Shown: positions 40,408-50,113 of the stretch, piece after piece
Layout of the letters: the number at the start of each line of letters is the position of its first letter
How positions within the stretch are numbered: the stretch's first letter is position 1
Assembly (NCBI RefSeq): GCF_014280935.1
Contig: NZ_JACLZI010000032.1
Coordinates: 62,001-126,000, forward strand
Direction of reading: 5' to 3'
Length of the DNA stretch: 64,000 bases
From: Aquibacillus kalidii
GTDB taxonomy: Bacteria > Bacillota > Bacilli > Bacillales > Amphibacillaceae
The notes under the pieces: model-generated
Databases searched by the model: none
What the model was told of the DNA's origin: nothing
The model's input: the letters and a program-made list of their open reading frames with translations, nothing else
Made by a program: the position numbers and the translations under genes

Positions 40408-42508
40408 AGTTATAAGTATAGATAGTTTCAGAGTGGTAATTGAATTGGATGATAGTGTAAAAACACTATTCAAAAGTGGCTTTAACGATATTTATGAAAT
40501 CGCACGTATCAACTCATATGTTTCTATTCCAGTAGGTGCTGAAAAAATTATTTCAATGATAACTAAAGTGAAAATAAATGATGAGACGGAATTTGACGCA
40601 TTGGAAAACTCTATATTATTACCAAAATCTAATCGATATATAGTAGCTACTATGATAGGTACGATAAATAATGACAATCGATACATACAGGGTGTTTACA
40701 ATTTTCCAATTTTAGATAATCCAGTTTGTTATGTGCTAAGAAAGGATTTAGAGATTATTTTTGATTATAAGCCTAAGGAAAGCGATATTGATTTGAAAAG
40801 AGATTATTATCTACCGATTGGTAGTTCACCGGTATTTTCTGAATTTGATATTAAGATAAATCCAGATAAATTCTTTAGCAAACATGTAGCTGTCCTTGGA
40901 AATACTGGATCAGGAAAGTCTAGTACAATAGCTTCCATTTTCCAATCTATGTTTAAAGGAGAGTTTAAGGTTTCAAATGAATCAAGGAAATTAACTGATG
41001 CTCACGTTGTAATATTTGATACGAATGGTGAGTATAGAAGAGCTTTTCAATTTGAAGATGAAGAATTAAAATCGCGTGTTAACACCTTTACAATAAAAAG
41101 GGATGGTTTGAGAGTACCATACTGGTTTATGAACTATGAAGACTTTGACTATTTGTTTGAACCTTCTTATCAGACACAAGCGCCGATATTAAAAAGATCA
41201 ATAGCTTTAGCTAAAAATTATGAACTTACCAATAGTAGTGATGTGGAAAAAGCAATATCTGAACCAGTTTTAAATAAGATATTAAGATTGATAGATTTGC
41301 TGCAGAAGAATGATAGGGATATGAAGCATTTCTTGTTGAATGAGCTTGATGATTTAATTAATACATTGCAGGACAACGAAGACCAACTAATTTGTCTCAT
41401 TGTTTCCGAATTGAATGATTTACGGCAGGCAAAAGAAACAGGAAATTTAAGAGACGATTATGGAATTAAAGGAGACGTAAGTTCAGTAGCTGTGGATACA
41501 GCTTATACCAAACTAAATACTCTAGTCAAAAAAATTATTGAGGATTCCAAAACGGAATCGCTATTAAATGAAAAGGATATCGATTTGCCAGTTTACTTTA
41601 ACTTTTCTAAAATAATAACAGAATTCATTGATGAGGCTATTGATGAAATAGGTTCATCACAAGCAAAATATAAGGAATTTCTCTCTAGTTTAAAATTAAG
41701 GCTTTCTAGCTATAACTCAGACGAAAGAATTAGCATCCCTTTTATGTTAGGAAATGAAGATATTGGTGATTCGTTGGCTAAGTTTTTAACTTATGTTTTA
41801 GGGGGCATTTTTGAACAAGAGGGTAGCGAGGATCAAAAGAGTGATTTTGAAAATTACAGATTTAAAGTTGATAATGTAAATAATCCTGACAAAAAAAGCC
41901 AGGTAACAATTTTAGACATGTCACTGTTACCTTTTGAGGTTCTAGAAAATATTACTGGTCTTATAGGTAGACTACTTCTAGAATTTGTACAGAGAATTGA
42001 AAAAGTAGATGAATATAAGGAATTTCGTGGTAAGTATCCAATATCCATCGTATTAGAAGAAGCGCATAATTACATTCCTCAATTAGATCGTAAGAAAGAC
42101 CGTGTTTCAATTTCAAAACGAGTCTTTGAACGAATTGCTAAAGAAGGTCGAAAGTACGGTCTATCATTAATTATATCTTCTCAGAGGCCATCTGAACTAT
42201 CAAAAACGATACTTTCCCAATGCAATTCCTTTATAGTACATCGGCTTCAAAATCCTGAAGATCAGAATTTTGTGAGGCAAATGGTGTCGTCAGCTAACGC
42301 TGACATATTAAGTCAGCTTCCTATTTTACCACAACAACACGCGATATTTTTGGGTGATGCGGTTAAAAGTCCTACACAAGTTCGTTTATACGATGTCAAT
42401 CCAAGTCCCGATAGTAATGATCCGGAGTTCTTTTCACACTGGATGGGGATTAATAGAGTTGGTATTGACGTTAAAAGTGTTACGAAAAAATGGACTGGTA
42501 GTGAGTAG
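40385..42508 (+). CDS. HerA-type ATPase of a SIR2–HerA defence pair
   Basis: A 707-residue HerA/DUF87 hexameric ATPase. N-terminal HAS-barrel-like region (about 1–120); Walker A GNTGSGKSS (about 173–181); Walker B-type FDTNGEYRR (about 211–219); EEAHNY (about 558) and SSQRPSELSKT (about 599), the arginine-finger region. The start is taken at ATG 40385, 6 nt after AGAGGTGG; ATG 40382 and ATG 40358 are alternatives. Overlap with the SIR2 gene implies translational coupling. HerA rings assemble with SIR2 subunits in known systems. Confidence 0.88.
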   Translation: MQEQTIGRVISIDSFRVVIELDDSVKTLFKSGFNDIYEIARINSYVSIPVGAEKIISMITKVKINDETEFDALENSILLPKSNRYIVATMIGTINNDNRYIQGVYNFPILDNPVCYVLRKDLEIIFDYKPKESDIDLKRDYYLPIGSSPVFSEFDIKINPDKFFSKHVAVLGNTGSGKSSTIASIFQSMFKGEFKVSNESRKLTDAHVVIFDTNGEYRRAFQFEDEELKSRVNTFTIKRDGLRVPYWFMNYEDFDYLFEPSYQTQAPILKRSIALAKNYELTNSSDVEKAISEPVLNKILRLIDLLQKNDRDMKHFLLNELDDLINTLQDNEDQLICLIVSELNDLRQAKETGNLRDDYGIKGDVSSVAVDTAYTKLNTLVKKIIEDSKTESLLNEKDIDLPVYFNFSKIITEFIDEAIDEIGSSQAKYKEFLSSLKLRLSSYNSDERISIPFMLGNEDIGDSLAKFLTYVLGGIFEQEGSEDQKSDFENYRFKVDNVNNPDKKSQVTILDMSLLPFEVLENITGLIGRLLLEFVQRIEKVDEYKEFRGKYPISIVLEEAHNYIPQLDRKKDRVSISKRVFERIAKEGRKYGLSLIISSQRPSELSKTILSQCNSFIVHRLQNPEDQNFVRQMVSSANADILSQLPILPQQHAIFLGDAVKSPTQVRLYDVNPSPDSNDPEFFSHWMGINRVGIDVKSVTKKWTGSE

Positions 42509-42519
42509 GTGAAGATAGA

Positions 42520-42990
42520 ATGAGGAAAGTCGGGAGAAATGATCTATGTCCCCGTGGAAGTGGAAAAAAACACAAAAAGTGCTGCTTAGATAAAAATGAT
42601 GATGTTTCTTTTACCAATCCGGAAAACTATGTTGGTAACTATAAAGAACTAAAAAGAAGTTCTGGGAATTCACTAAAGATATTAATTTCGCAGCCTCGGG
42701 TTTTGCGGTATTAACGAATGTTTTTGAAGGTAACCATCTTCAAGACTTATCTGATTTTGATGTACCTGAAATAATAGAAGAAAATATTTAAATAAATTAT
42801 TACCTATGGAAGCTGTTAATATTGCTATTAAACCATCTTCATGGGATCACTTAAAAAACATCAATAAGAACATTTTTCGATGCTAATATGGGGGATGGTA
42901 CAACTGTTTGAAGTAATCAGTGGAGAATCACCAAACATGTTAGAAGAAACTTTTTATGACTTGTTTGAAATAAGTTATGATATTTATTGA
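42520..42990 (+). pseudogene. Frameshifted SEC-C motif gene
   Basis: Starts well: ATG 42520 with the zinc-binding SEC-C motif (GRNDLCPRGSGKKHKKCC), 12 nt after herA. The frame then breaks. Protein-like sequence continues in a second frame near 42,680–42,790 (FAASGFAVLTNVFEGNHLQDLSDFDVPEII) and in a third near 42,790–42,885 (KLLPMEAVNIAIKPSSWDHLK). At least two frameshifts make it a pseudogene, unless sequencing errors are responsible. SEC-C domains often occur at the end of defence or stress proteins; its position suggests it was once part of the SIR2–HerA operon. Confidence 0.7.
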
Positions 42991-43045
42991 AATATAATGA
43001 TATATAATATTTAGTAATTGGATGTGATAACAATTGGAGAATAAT

Positions 43046-44788
43046 ATGAGAAGAGCGATTTGGAAAGCACATAATAAAAAATGTTATTACTGCCATGAAG
43101 ATGTTTCGATTAGAGAACTACATATCGACCATTTTATTCCTAATAGTACTGATGAAAATCTAAAAAAGGAAATACTTAACGAGTTAAAACTTGAACGTGA
43201 TTTTGATTTCAATGGTTTAAAAAACTTAGTTCCATCACATTCATTATGCAATATTTCTAGAAAAGGCAAGTATGTACCTACTGCTCAAAGTTTTTCGGGT
43301 GTATTAGTAATCACCGAAAGGCTACTTCCGATGATACTTAAGATAAAAGAAAAACTAGACACCGAAGAGAAATTTGATGAGAATATATCTCAAATAGAAA
43401 CGTACTTAGAAAAAGGAATATCCTCAGCTGAGGAACTTTATGATTACTTCACTAAAGAGAATGAGTATTTTAAAGAGGTTGAACATATAGATTCTAGTTT
43501 AATTAGAATTAGTACTAAAAATGTGGAAGTTCAATGTTTATTACCAAAATTTCCAGATGTTCATGGTTCAATGCTAATTACCTTTAGAAGTTTAAGAATC
43601 CGTGACTGTTTAATTACTTTTAATCACTCAGAAATAGTGAATGAAATATTTCATGGAATTGGATCGTCTGCAGAAAATGTTTTCAGACGAATTATAGTAC
43701 ATAGTGATATTAGTAAAAACAGTTCAGTTGTTCAGTTGGGAAACAATCGATTTAACATCAGTTTAGATGAAGTAAAACAGCTGTGCAGTATCATTGATAA
43801 GATAGCACCATTGTATATTAATGCTATTAAGTCTACTGAAAATGTCTTTAAGACAAGAGAATTTTCATACTCTGCTAAGGGAAGATTCAGATTACTAAAG
43901 ATATCTCGATCTTTATGGAGAAATATAATCGAATTTGCAAATAAATATGATTATGAAAAGGGAAAAACGAATTGGCATATATTTGACGGAAATGCTAGCT
44001 ATTTGAAGATATATTGTAAAACACCAGAAGATACTAGTAGAAATTATCGATTGTTTATATATCCAGAAGCTGTAGAGCATGAAATGTGGGAGAAATTTTC
44101 TCTATCAGATAATGATGTATGGTTATGTTGGGAACCATCTATACTAGTGGATAATGCAAGAGATTTTCAAACTAATAAAGTTTGGAGTGCAGAGTATGCA
44201 TATAACTGGCTTGAAAATAATCTCATACCCGCTGTAATTGAATACAATAGAGAGAATCAAAGGCCGTTTCTAAAAAGACTTTTTGGTAAATCAAATAATT
44301 TAGTACCACCTTTTGATGGGCGTGGTTTAAATTCAACTCAAGCTTCAACGACATTTACCAATCTTAAATATATTAAAGCTATAGAAAAATATGTAAGTCA
44401 GTTTCAGCACTTTTTTGCTATCTATTCAAATCATTACTTAAGTGCAGATGCTATTATAGGGGTATATAAATCTATATTATATTGCTTGGGCAATTGTAAA
44501 ATGGATGCGGGCACGCTTGAATACTTAAATGTAAAACTGAACGGTAATCAATCAATAGAATCAATAATGAGTAGTGTTGAACAAAAATTGGAAAATTTAA
44601 GTGGAACAAAGGGAGTCAACGGGAGTAATATGGAATATGCATTGAGATCTCTATGTGCTCTACTTCGTGAAAGTACCTTTGCGCTTGAGAAAGAGGCTGC
44701 AATAGCTACAAGTCTCACTTCTTTCTTAGAAAAAGTCTATGAAGAATATTGTTTCCTTAAAGACTTAGAAAGAGCTAGAGCTTTATGA
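43046..44788 (+). CDS. Large HNH-domain protein in the defence island
   Basis: A 580-residue protein starting at ATG 43046 behind GGAG (6 nt); TTG 43034 is less likely. The N-terminal 75 residues hold a zinc-bound HNH nuclease: CYYC (13–16), ELHIDHFIPN (about 29–38) and NLVPSHSLCNISRKGKY (about 62–78). The remaining ~500 residues match nothing I recognise; they appear mixed alpha/beta with no membrane segment, and contain IYCKTPEDTSRNYRLFIYPEAVEHEMW. Probably a nuclease effector with its own sensor domain, or an extra effector for the neighbouring SIR2–HerA unit. It has no partner gene downstream. Confidence 0.65.
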   Translation: MRRAIWKAHNKKCYYCHEDVSIRELHIDHFIPNSTDENLKKEILNELKLERDFDFNGLKNLVPSHSLCNISRKGKYVPTAQSFSGVLVITERLLPMILKIKEKLDTEEKFDENISQIETYLEKGISSAEELYDYFTKENEYFKEVEHIDSSLIRISTKNVEVQCLLPKFPDVHGSMLITFRSLRIRDCLITFNHSEIVNEIFHGIGSSAENVFRRIIVHSDISKNSSVVQLGNNRFNISLDEVKQLCSIIDKIAPLYINAIKSTENVFKTREFSYSAKGRFRLLKISRSLWRNIIEFANKYDYEKGKTNWHIFDGNASYLKIYCKTPEDTSRNYRLFIYPEAVEHEMWEKFSLSDNDVWLCWEPSILVDNARDFQTNKVWSAEYAYNWLENNLIPAVIEYNRENQRPFLKRLFGKSNNLVPPFDGRGLNSTQASTTFTNLKYIKAIEKYVSQFQHFFAIYSNHYLSADAIIGVYKSILYCLGNCKMDAGTLEYLNVKLNGNQSIESIMSSVEQKLENLSGTKGVNGSNMEYALRSLCALLRESTFALEKEAAIATSLTSFLEKVYEEYCFLKDLERARAL

Positions 44789-44934
44789 AACATATAGAGA
44801 AGAGCATTTACTTCATAATCCTATTACAAATTATATAGAATTCCTAAGGTAATGTCCGGGCCGTGGGGAAAAGAGTTTGGGTTTGAAGAATCTTTTCATT
44901 TCTCCTAAATCAAGATTAAAGGGATCAAAGGATA

Positions 44935-45384
44935 ATGTTTGATTATGAAAATAAGCTAGCCTCTACTTTAAAAGGGCTAGCTAAATATTATTTTACCCTA
45001 CAAACCGGTACGGTGAACCGTATCACAAGTGATGGTAAACAAGAAACAACAGATCCTAACTTGCTTTATGATTTAGAAAGAGTATTAGATACCTGTCAGG
45101 TGAACACAAAGGAAGAAATTGAGAAGTTTGTAACTTAGAATTCAGTGAGAAGAGAAAGACAAGTAAGACACAGGAGAAGTTGAATTCTATCCTGGACAAA
45201 GCTGTGAATCTTTAAAACAAAGAGTTACCTAAAGACCAGCAAGAGGGTTTTAAAGGAGCTACTACCAAATTTGTTCGAACATATTCTTTTATCTTGCAGA
45301 TAGGGCCATTTACAGACATTGATCTTCACAAGATATATGTCTATTTATGGATGATATGTTTGAAGAAGACTACGATGGCTAAAA
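44935..45384 (+). pseudogene. hsdR: Decayed C-terminal part of a type I restriction HsdR-like gene
   Basis: The first frame reads MFDYENKLASTLKGL … TDPNLLYDLERVLDTCQV and stops at 45,138. One base shifted, sequence continues LEFSEKRKTSKTQEKLNSILDKAVNL, hits a TAA, then reads KELPKDQQEGFKGATTKFVRTYSFILQIGPFTDIDLHKIYVYL. This order (DPN.LYDL, LD..V, F....F.R.YSF..QI.PFTD.DL.K.Y.YL) is typical of the helical C-terminus of type I HsdR subunits. No helicase motifs remain upstream (44,789–44,934 has no recognisable coding). It is a relic of an older restriction system and may mark the island edge. Confidence 0.65.
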
Positions 45385-45425
45385 CGAGCGGACAGTTTCA
45401 TAGCTATACAGTGTTGAACCACATT

Positions 45426-45451
45426 AAAAAGGACCGAAAGAGGTCCTTTTT
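45426..45451 (+). terminator. Terminator downstream of the HsdR relic
   Basis: AAAAAGGACC / GGTCCTTTTT, 10-bp arms, 6-nt loop, followed by more T. From here to 45,868 (about 420 bp) I see no gene; the stretch should contain the promoter of the PBP gene. Confidence 0.85.
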
Positions 45452-45868
45452 TTCAGTTTTAATACAACAAGAGAAAGATTGAAAGATTTGATCTTAACCC
45501 TTGGCCTATTGACTTTCTTTTCCTATCACCTAAAAAGCGACTCAAAATCGTGTTCATTTTTATAAACAAAATGAATAAAAAACAGACAGGAATTTTATTA
45601 TTATTTTAGGATGTATGGGGAAAACGAGCTTTATAGTTAAAATCAGTAATACCGAACAAATACCAATACCTGTTTGTTATATATAGAAGATATTTTATAC
45701 ATAAAAAGAAAATCTCATTACGAGAAAACATCAAAGGGAAAAATGATTGACTTAGGCTCTAGAATATAACTCGATTCTGTGAAAATGACTATCTCTGCAC
45801 TTGGATAAATATGTTAAAATAATAATGATGGTGAAAAAATTCAAAAGTAAAACAGAGGAGGATGCTTA

Positions 45869-47974
45869 TTGGAAAAGAAGAAAAAAGCTCAAGTTCCTTT
45901 TCGATTAAATATAATATTTATCGGAGTTTTTGCATTGTTTGCACTGTTAATTTTACAACTAGGTGTTGTTCAAATTCTAAATGGGGAAGAAGCACAAAAT
46001 GAGATTAACAAAACAGAAAGTACAGCATCAACTAAATCAGTTCCCCGAGGGAAAATGTACGATAGGTATGGAAGGTTAATATTAGATAATGAACCAGTCA
46101 AAGCGATTACGTACACACCTCCTAAGAATGGAGAGTCAGCAGAAAAACGATTAAAGTTAGCTGAAAAACTTGGCCAGTATGTCACCGTGTTTAAAGACAA
46201 AGAAGAACTAATTGATAACGTAAGTGAAAGAGATAAAAAAGAGTATTGGTATTTACTAAATACGAAGGAAGCACAAGATAAATTATCGAAGAAAGAGCTA
46301 GAGTTAGATAATAGTGAGCAATATAAACTAATGCTAGAACGCATCACAGAGAATGATCTACAAACAATTGAGTGGACAGACGAATTGTTGAACATTATCT
46401 CTATAAAGAAGGAATTTGATCAAGCATACGAACTCTCGCCTCATGTAGTCATAAATGAAGGAATTACGGAAGAAGAATTTGCCCAAGTAGCGGAACATTT
46501 ACCTGAATTAAAAGGGATAGATGCAGCTATTGATTGGGAACGGAAACCACTATTTGGAGATACTTTCGCAAGTTTTATAGGTGGAATAACTACCGCAGAT
46601 GAGGGCATTCCACTAGAAAATAGAGATTATTATTTAACCCATGGATATAGTTTAAATGATCGGGTTGGAACTAGTGGATTAGAGCAAGAATACGAAAGCG
46701 TGTTACGTGGTAGAAAAGAGAAAATACAATATAAGACGAACAATGCAGGCGATATTGTTGGTTCTGAAGTAGTAGTAGAAGGTCAAAGTGGAAAGAATTT
46801 AGTATTAGCTACAGACATAGAACTACAGATTGCTGTTGATCAGATTGTTAAAGATGAATTAAAAAAAGCGATGAGTCAGAACAATAATGGATATTTGGAG
46901 GATGCACTTGTTGCGATGATGAACCCTCAGACTGGCGAAATTTTAGCGATGTCTGGTGTTCGTTATGATAGAGAGGATGGAGAATACAAGGATCAATCCT
47001 ACCGAGTTATCTATGATGCACATCAGCCTGGTTCAGCGATAAAAGGTGCTACTCTCTTGGCGGGCTTTGATACCGGTGTTGTTGAGATAGGTGAAGCGAT
47101 ACTCGATACGCCAATAAGAATAGCGGGTACACCTGAAAAAGGATCTTGGCGAGATTTAGGGAGACCAACTGATCTGAAAGCCCTGGAAAGGTCTTCAAAT
47201 GTGTATATGTTTAATATTGCGTTACGTATTAGCGGGGCGAACTACCAACCGAATCAACCTTTGCGTGGTTTTAACTGGGATACCTTCCAAAAGATGCGAA
47301 ACTATTACAACCAGTTTGGTCTAGGTGTAGAAACTGGAGTAGATTTGCCTTATGAGGCTACAGGTGTTGTTGGGGAAGATACGATTGCAGGTAAAATATT
47401 AGACCTTGCGATTGGACAATATGATACTTACACAACCTTGCAATTAGTTCAATATGTCTCCACCATTGCAAATGACGGTTACCGGGTACGACCACATCTG
47501 GTAAATGAAATCCGACAACCTGATTCAGAAAATGGAGAATTGGGGCCTGTTATAGAAAGTAAAGAAACAGATGTTTTAAACAAAATCGTAATGGATGATA
47601 AGTATATCGAGAGAGTGCAACAAGGCTTCATAAATGTATTCCATGGTTCACAAGGAACAGCAGTGTCTCACTGGGGAAGTGAGTATGATAAATACAAAGT
47701 TGCTGGAAAAACTGGTACAGCTCAAAACCCTCAGTATGAGAATGGGAATAAGATTGATACAGAGAACTTATCCCTTGTTGGGTATGCTCCATACGATAAT
47801 CCGGAAGTAGCTTTCGCGGTCATTGTACCTAAAAATAAACCAGCACCAGGTCAATACGACGTAAACCATGCCATTGGAAAAAGAATTATTAAAAAGTACT
47901 TTGAACTGAAAGAAGAAAGAGAAAAGAATGGTATAAAGACAAATCTACTTGAAAAAGAACCGGAAAAGGAATAG
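45869..47974 (+). CDS. pbpH: Class B penicillin-binding protein (PBP2A/PbpH-like transpeptidase)
   Basis: A DD-transpeptidase for wall cross-linking, 701 residues. TTG 45869 follows GAGGAGGA at ideal spacing; no in-frame ATG is better. One N-terminal membrane helix (about 15–37), dimerisation/linker region with VPRGKMYDRYGRLI (about 58), then the transpeptidase domain with SxxK (S389 in PGSAIKG), SSN (about 435) and KTGT (K614). Sequence style is that of the B. subtilis PbpA/PbpH pair used in side-wall elongation. It has its own terminator. It is intact and chromosomal in character, though surrounded by relics. Confidence 0.85.
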   Translation: MEKKKKAQVPFRLNIIFIGVFALFALLILQLGVVQILNGEEAQNEINKTESTASTKSVPRGKMYDRYGRLILDNEPVKAITYTPPKNGESAEKRLKLAEKLGQYVTVFKDKEELIDNVSERDKKEYWYLLNTKEAQDKLSKKELELDNSEQYKLMLERITENDLQTIEWTDELLNIISIKKEFDQAYELSPHVVINEGITEEEFAQVAEHLPELKGIDAAIDWERKPLFGDTFASFIGGITTADEGIPLENRDYYLTHGYSLNDRVGTSGLEQEYESVLRGRKEKIQYKTNNAGDIVGSEVVVEGQSGKNLVLATDIELQIAVDQIVKDELKKAMSQNNNGYLEDALVAMMNPQTGEILAMSGVRYDREDGEYKDQSYRVIYDAHQPGSAIKGATLLAGFDTGVVEIGEAILDTPIRIAGTPEKGSWRDLGRPTDLKALERSSNVYMFNIALRISGANYQPNQPLRGFNWDTFQKMRNYYNQFGLGVETGVDLPYEATGVVGEDTIAGKILDLAIGQYDTYTTLQLVQYVSTIANDGYRVRPHLVNEIRQPDSENGELGPVIESKETDVLNKIVMDDKYIERVQQGFINVFHGSQGTAVSHWGSEYDKYKVAGKTGTAQNPQYENGNKIDTENLSLVGYAPYDNPEVAFAVIVPKNKPAPGQYDVNHAIGKRIIKKYFELKEEREKNGIKTNLLEKEPEKE

Positions 47975-47975
47975 C

Positions 47976-48004
47976 AAAATCGAGAGGATTATCCTCTCGA
48001 TTTT
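47976..48004 (+). terminator. Terminator after the PBP gene
   Basis: AAAATCGAGAGGAT / ATCCTCTCGATTTT, 14-bp arms around a single base, followed by TTGC. The A/T flanks allow function in both directions. Confidence 0.85.
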
Positions 48005-48143
48005 TTGCTAGCCATAAATTAGGTGTTCTTCAATAAAATGCGGTTTTCCGATTAGATAAGTTATTACTGTTTGCATTATCTTATTTTTACTCTATATAGT
48101 TAGGTTACTCAACCCATAAACAAAAAGGTCGATATATAGAAAA

Positions 48144-48168
48144 GGCCCGATAGTATGTTATCGGGACC
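48144..48168 (-). terminator. Terminator of the lipoprotein gene
   Basis: GGCCCGATA / TATCGGGACC, 9-bp arms; on the minus strand it is followed by TTTTCT. Confidence 0.8.
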
Positions 48169-48173
48169 TCGTT

Positions 48174-48716
48174 TTATTGAAATGTTTCTAACCCTTCTAA
48201 TTTCCACTCAGGTTTCATACTTGCTTCGTTAAATATACTAGCGGTCACAATGAAGTCTTCCTCAATAGACTCTACTTCAAAAACTACTTGAATAGATATA
48301 CTCTCATTTGGTTCCAAAGTTAAATCAGAGGGATTCCTATTTTCTGGTAGCACCCCTTGATAAGAAACATCTTTACTTTTACTTGCTAAATTAAAGGCGA
48401 TGGTTTCTACATTCAGCTCTTTATCCGGTGTCACATTTTTCACATCTACAACAGCTGTTACCATATAGGGATTTTGCGTTTCTTTTATTTCATTAAATTT
48501 AGAGTAAGCAGATTGTAATGTAATGGAATATTGTCCGCCTTTTACTCCTGCACCATAGGAATATGGAGGAGTCTCAGGCTCGTTCATGTCTTGTTCAGTA
48601 GTCGATGGTGGATCATTTTCTTTCTCTTGGTATTCCGCTTTATCTGGTTCATTCTGACAAGCCGCTAAAAGGAACATAGCCATTAGAAGGGATAAAGTAA
48701 TTATTTTCTTGATCAT
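48174..48716 (-). CDS. Secreted lipoprotein (DUF4352/DUF5067-like)
   Basis: A 180-residue lipoprotein: signal peptide with lipobox LLAAC (C20 as the lipidated residue), an acidic, proline-containing linker, then a beta-sandwich-like domain (about 60–175; MVTAVVDVKNVTPDKELNVE, LTLEPNESISIQVVFEVES). This resembles the DUF4352/DUF5067 immunoglobulin-like lipoproteins of Bacillus. No known ligand. The ATG follows a GAGGTGAAA-type site on the minus strand. Confidence 0.75.
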   Translation of the reverse strand: MIKKIITLSLLMAMFLLAACQNEPDKAEYQEKENDPPSTTEQDMNEPETPPYSYGAGVKGGQYSITLQSAYSKFNEIKETQNPYMVTAVVDVKNVTPDKELNVETIAFNLASKSKDVSYQGVLPENRNPSDLTLEPNESISIQVVFEVESIEEDFIVTASIFNEASMKPEWKLEGLETFQ

Positions 48717-48765
48717 GCTTTCACCTCAAAATAGTATTTTTATTCCAAAAAATTATATTAGAGTC

Positions 48766-49404
48766 TTAGTTGCCTAGGATTACTTTAAATAACTCATTCA
48801 TATCATTCTTTGGCTTAGGCTCAGTGTTATGTTCAATTACCGTTAACACTAATATTAGGATAAGAATAAGTATTCGTAACTTAGGCATAAATTCTTTAAT
48901 TGGTGACGGTTCATGACTAATAGGAGTTTGAATATATGCTGTTATTATTTTTCGAAGGGAATCCATTTTTTCTTTATCATCTATAAATCTTTTCGGTATC
49001 GAGATAACTTTTCCTTCCTTATCAAATAGGAAGAAGTACTCTTCATCTTCCACTGCTTCAATGTATAAATCCCAAGCGATTATCTGTTTTTTGGAGGGGG
49101 AGATTAACTCAACTCCATCCTCGTTTAAAATAAGCGTTCTTTCCTCAAGATACTGAGCATTCACAAAAACTTTATCTCTAAAAAAGTATAAGGTTTGTTC
49201 AAGAATAGGGAAAATGAGTGCAGACCAAATAAAAGTGTTTGTGACTGAATAGAGCAGTGTATGCCCAAGAGATAAAAGAAAGAAAACACATATTAATATA
49301 ACGTACAACCAAAAGCGTGATGTTCTTATCCGTTGTGAATAAACACGGGCTTTTTTTGATAATTCCCAAGTATCTTTTCGTTCTAATTTAATATTTATTT
49401 CCAT
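48766..49404 (-). CDS. YcxB-like membrane protein
   Basis: A 212-residue protein with two closely spaced membrane helices (about 31–75), a cytosolic beta-rich segment (about 85–150; LILNEDGVELISPSKKQIIAWDLY, YFFLFDKEGKVISIPKRFI) and a third helix near residue 175–192. That layout and the central sequence are those of the YcxB family, unknown in function. Start is preceded on the minus strand by AGGAGGGGT. It lies upstream of the lipoprotein gene on the same strand. Confidence 0.7.
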   Translation of the reverse strand: MEINIKLERKDTWELSKKARVYSQRIRTSRFWLYVILICVFFLLSLGHTLLYSVTNTFIWSALIFPILEQTLYFFRDKVFVNAQYLEERTLILNEDGVELISPSKKQIIAWDLYIEAVEDEEYFFLFDKEGKVISIPKRFIDDKEKMDSLRKIITAYIQTPISHEPSPIKEFMPKLRILILILILVLTVIEHNTEPKPKNDMNELFKVILGN

Positions 49405-49443
49405 ATATAAAGACCCCTCCTTTATGCTATTTCAGAAAGATTT

Positions 49444-49626
49444 CTATTGTTTATCACGGAATACCAGATCCAAGTTCCTGGTGTGTATTTTCCTCCATGC
49501 TTTCACGAACACTTCTTGAACCAGATCATCTACTTCAGCATGGCCACTATAATAAAATAAAAAGGAATATATATCTTCCACATAATCATCGAACCATTCA
49601 GTAATTACCTCTTCTTCTGTTTTCAT
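49444..49626 (-). pseudogene. Truncated ECF sigma factor (region 2 only)
   Basis: From ATG 49626, behind GGGGGGA, the 60-residue frame contains a clear sigma-70 region 2 (DDYVEDIYSFLFYYSGHAEVDDLVQEVFVKAWRKI) and then ends in unrelated residues. Region 4 is missing entirely, although ECF sigma factors need both. It is therefore a truncated remnant; no anti-sigma gene is adjacent unless the YcxB-like gene once had that role. Confidence 0.7.
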
Positions 49627-49813
49627 GGAGTCCCCCCTGAACAACCATTTCTAATAATAAGATGAAACATTTCACTTGATAATTACAGTATAATTAGAGA
49701 AATATTTACATATCTAGTTCCAGTATATTCCTTTTTATGGATATTTCCATAAATATGAAGTACTATTTTTGATAGAGATAAAAGAGACGACTTTTATTTT
49801 TAGGGGGGTATAT

Positions 49814-50110
49814 ATGTCTTTAACTTCTATGCTTAAAGGGAAAAGTAACAAGGACATAAAGCTACAAAACATACTGAGGGAATCTATCCCAACTAAAAAG
49901 GAGTTTCAAACGATATCGGGTAACGATGCCTTTTCTTCGCTGTACACTGTGAAAGCACCATACAATTTGAATAAATCCTTTGATTCATCTGTAGTTGGAA
50001 CAGCATTTGATTACTTGCTAGATTTATAGTTGCCCAGCTGATTACAGGGAATAAAGATAATGTATTGGAAGGTCTTACAGCAAACAGTGGATTGAAGGTC
50101 ATCCAAAGAT
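49814..50110 (+). pseudogene. Frameshifted N-terminal fragment of an unknown protein
   Basis: ATG 49814 follows AGGGGGG and opens MSLTSMLKGKSNKDIKLQNIL … VGTAFDYLL, then stops at 50,029. Shifting one base restores a continuation, RFIVAQLITGNKDNVLEGLTANSGLKVIQRF, up to about 50,110, where RhuM-type sequence begins. It looks like the first ~100 residues of a larger gene broken by a frameshift and a deletion junction. The family is not identified. Confidence 0.5.
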
Positions 50111-50113
50111 TTA

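Noticed and set aside
45013-45036. GGTGAACCGTATCACAAGTGATGG, similar (19 of 24) to the rlmH end GGGGAACCGTATCATAAATAAGGG; a possible right attachment site.
   Set aside because: It lies inside the HsdR-like relic, whose reading frame runs straight through it, and a similarly close chance match exists inside radC near 25,119–25,139. So it is not good evidence for attR.
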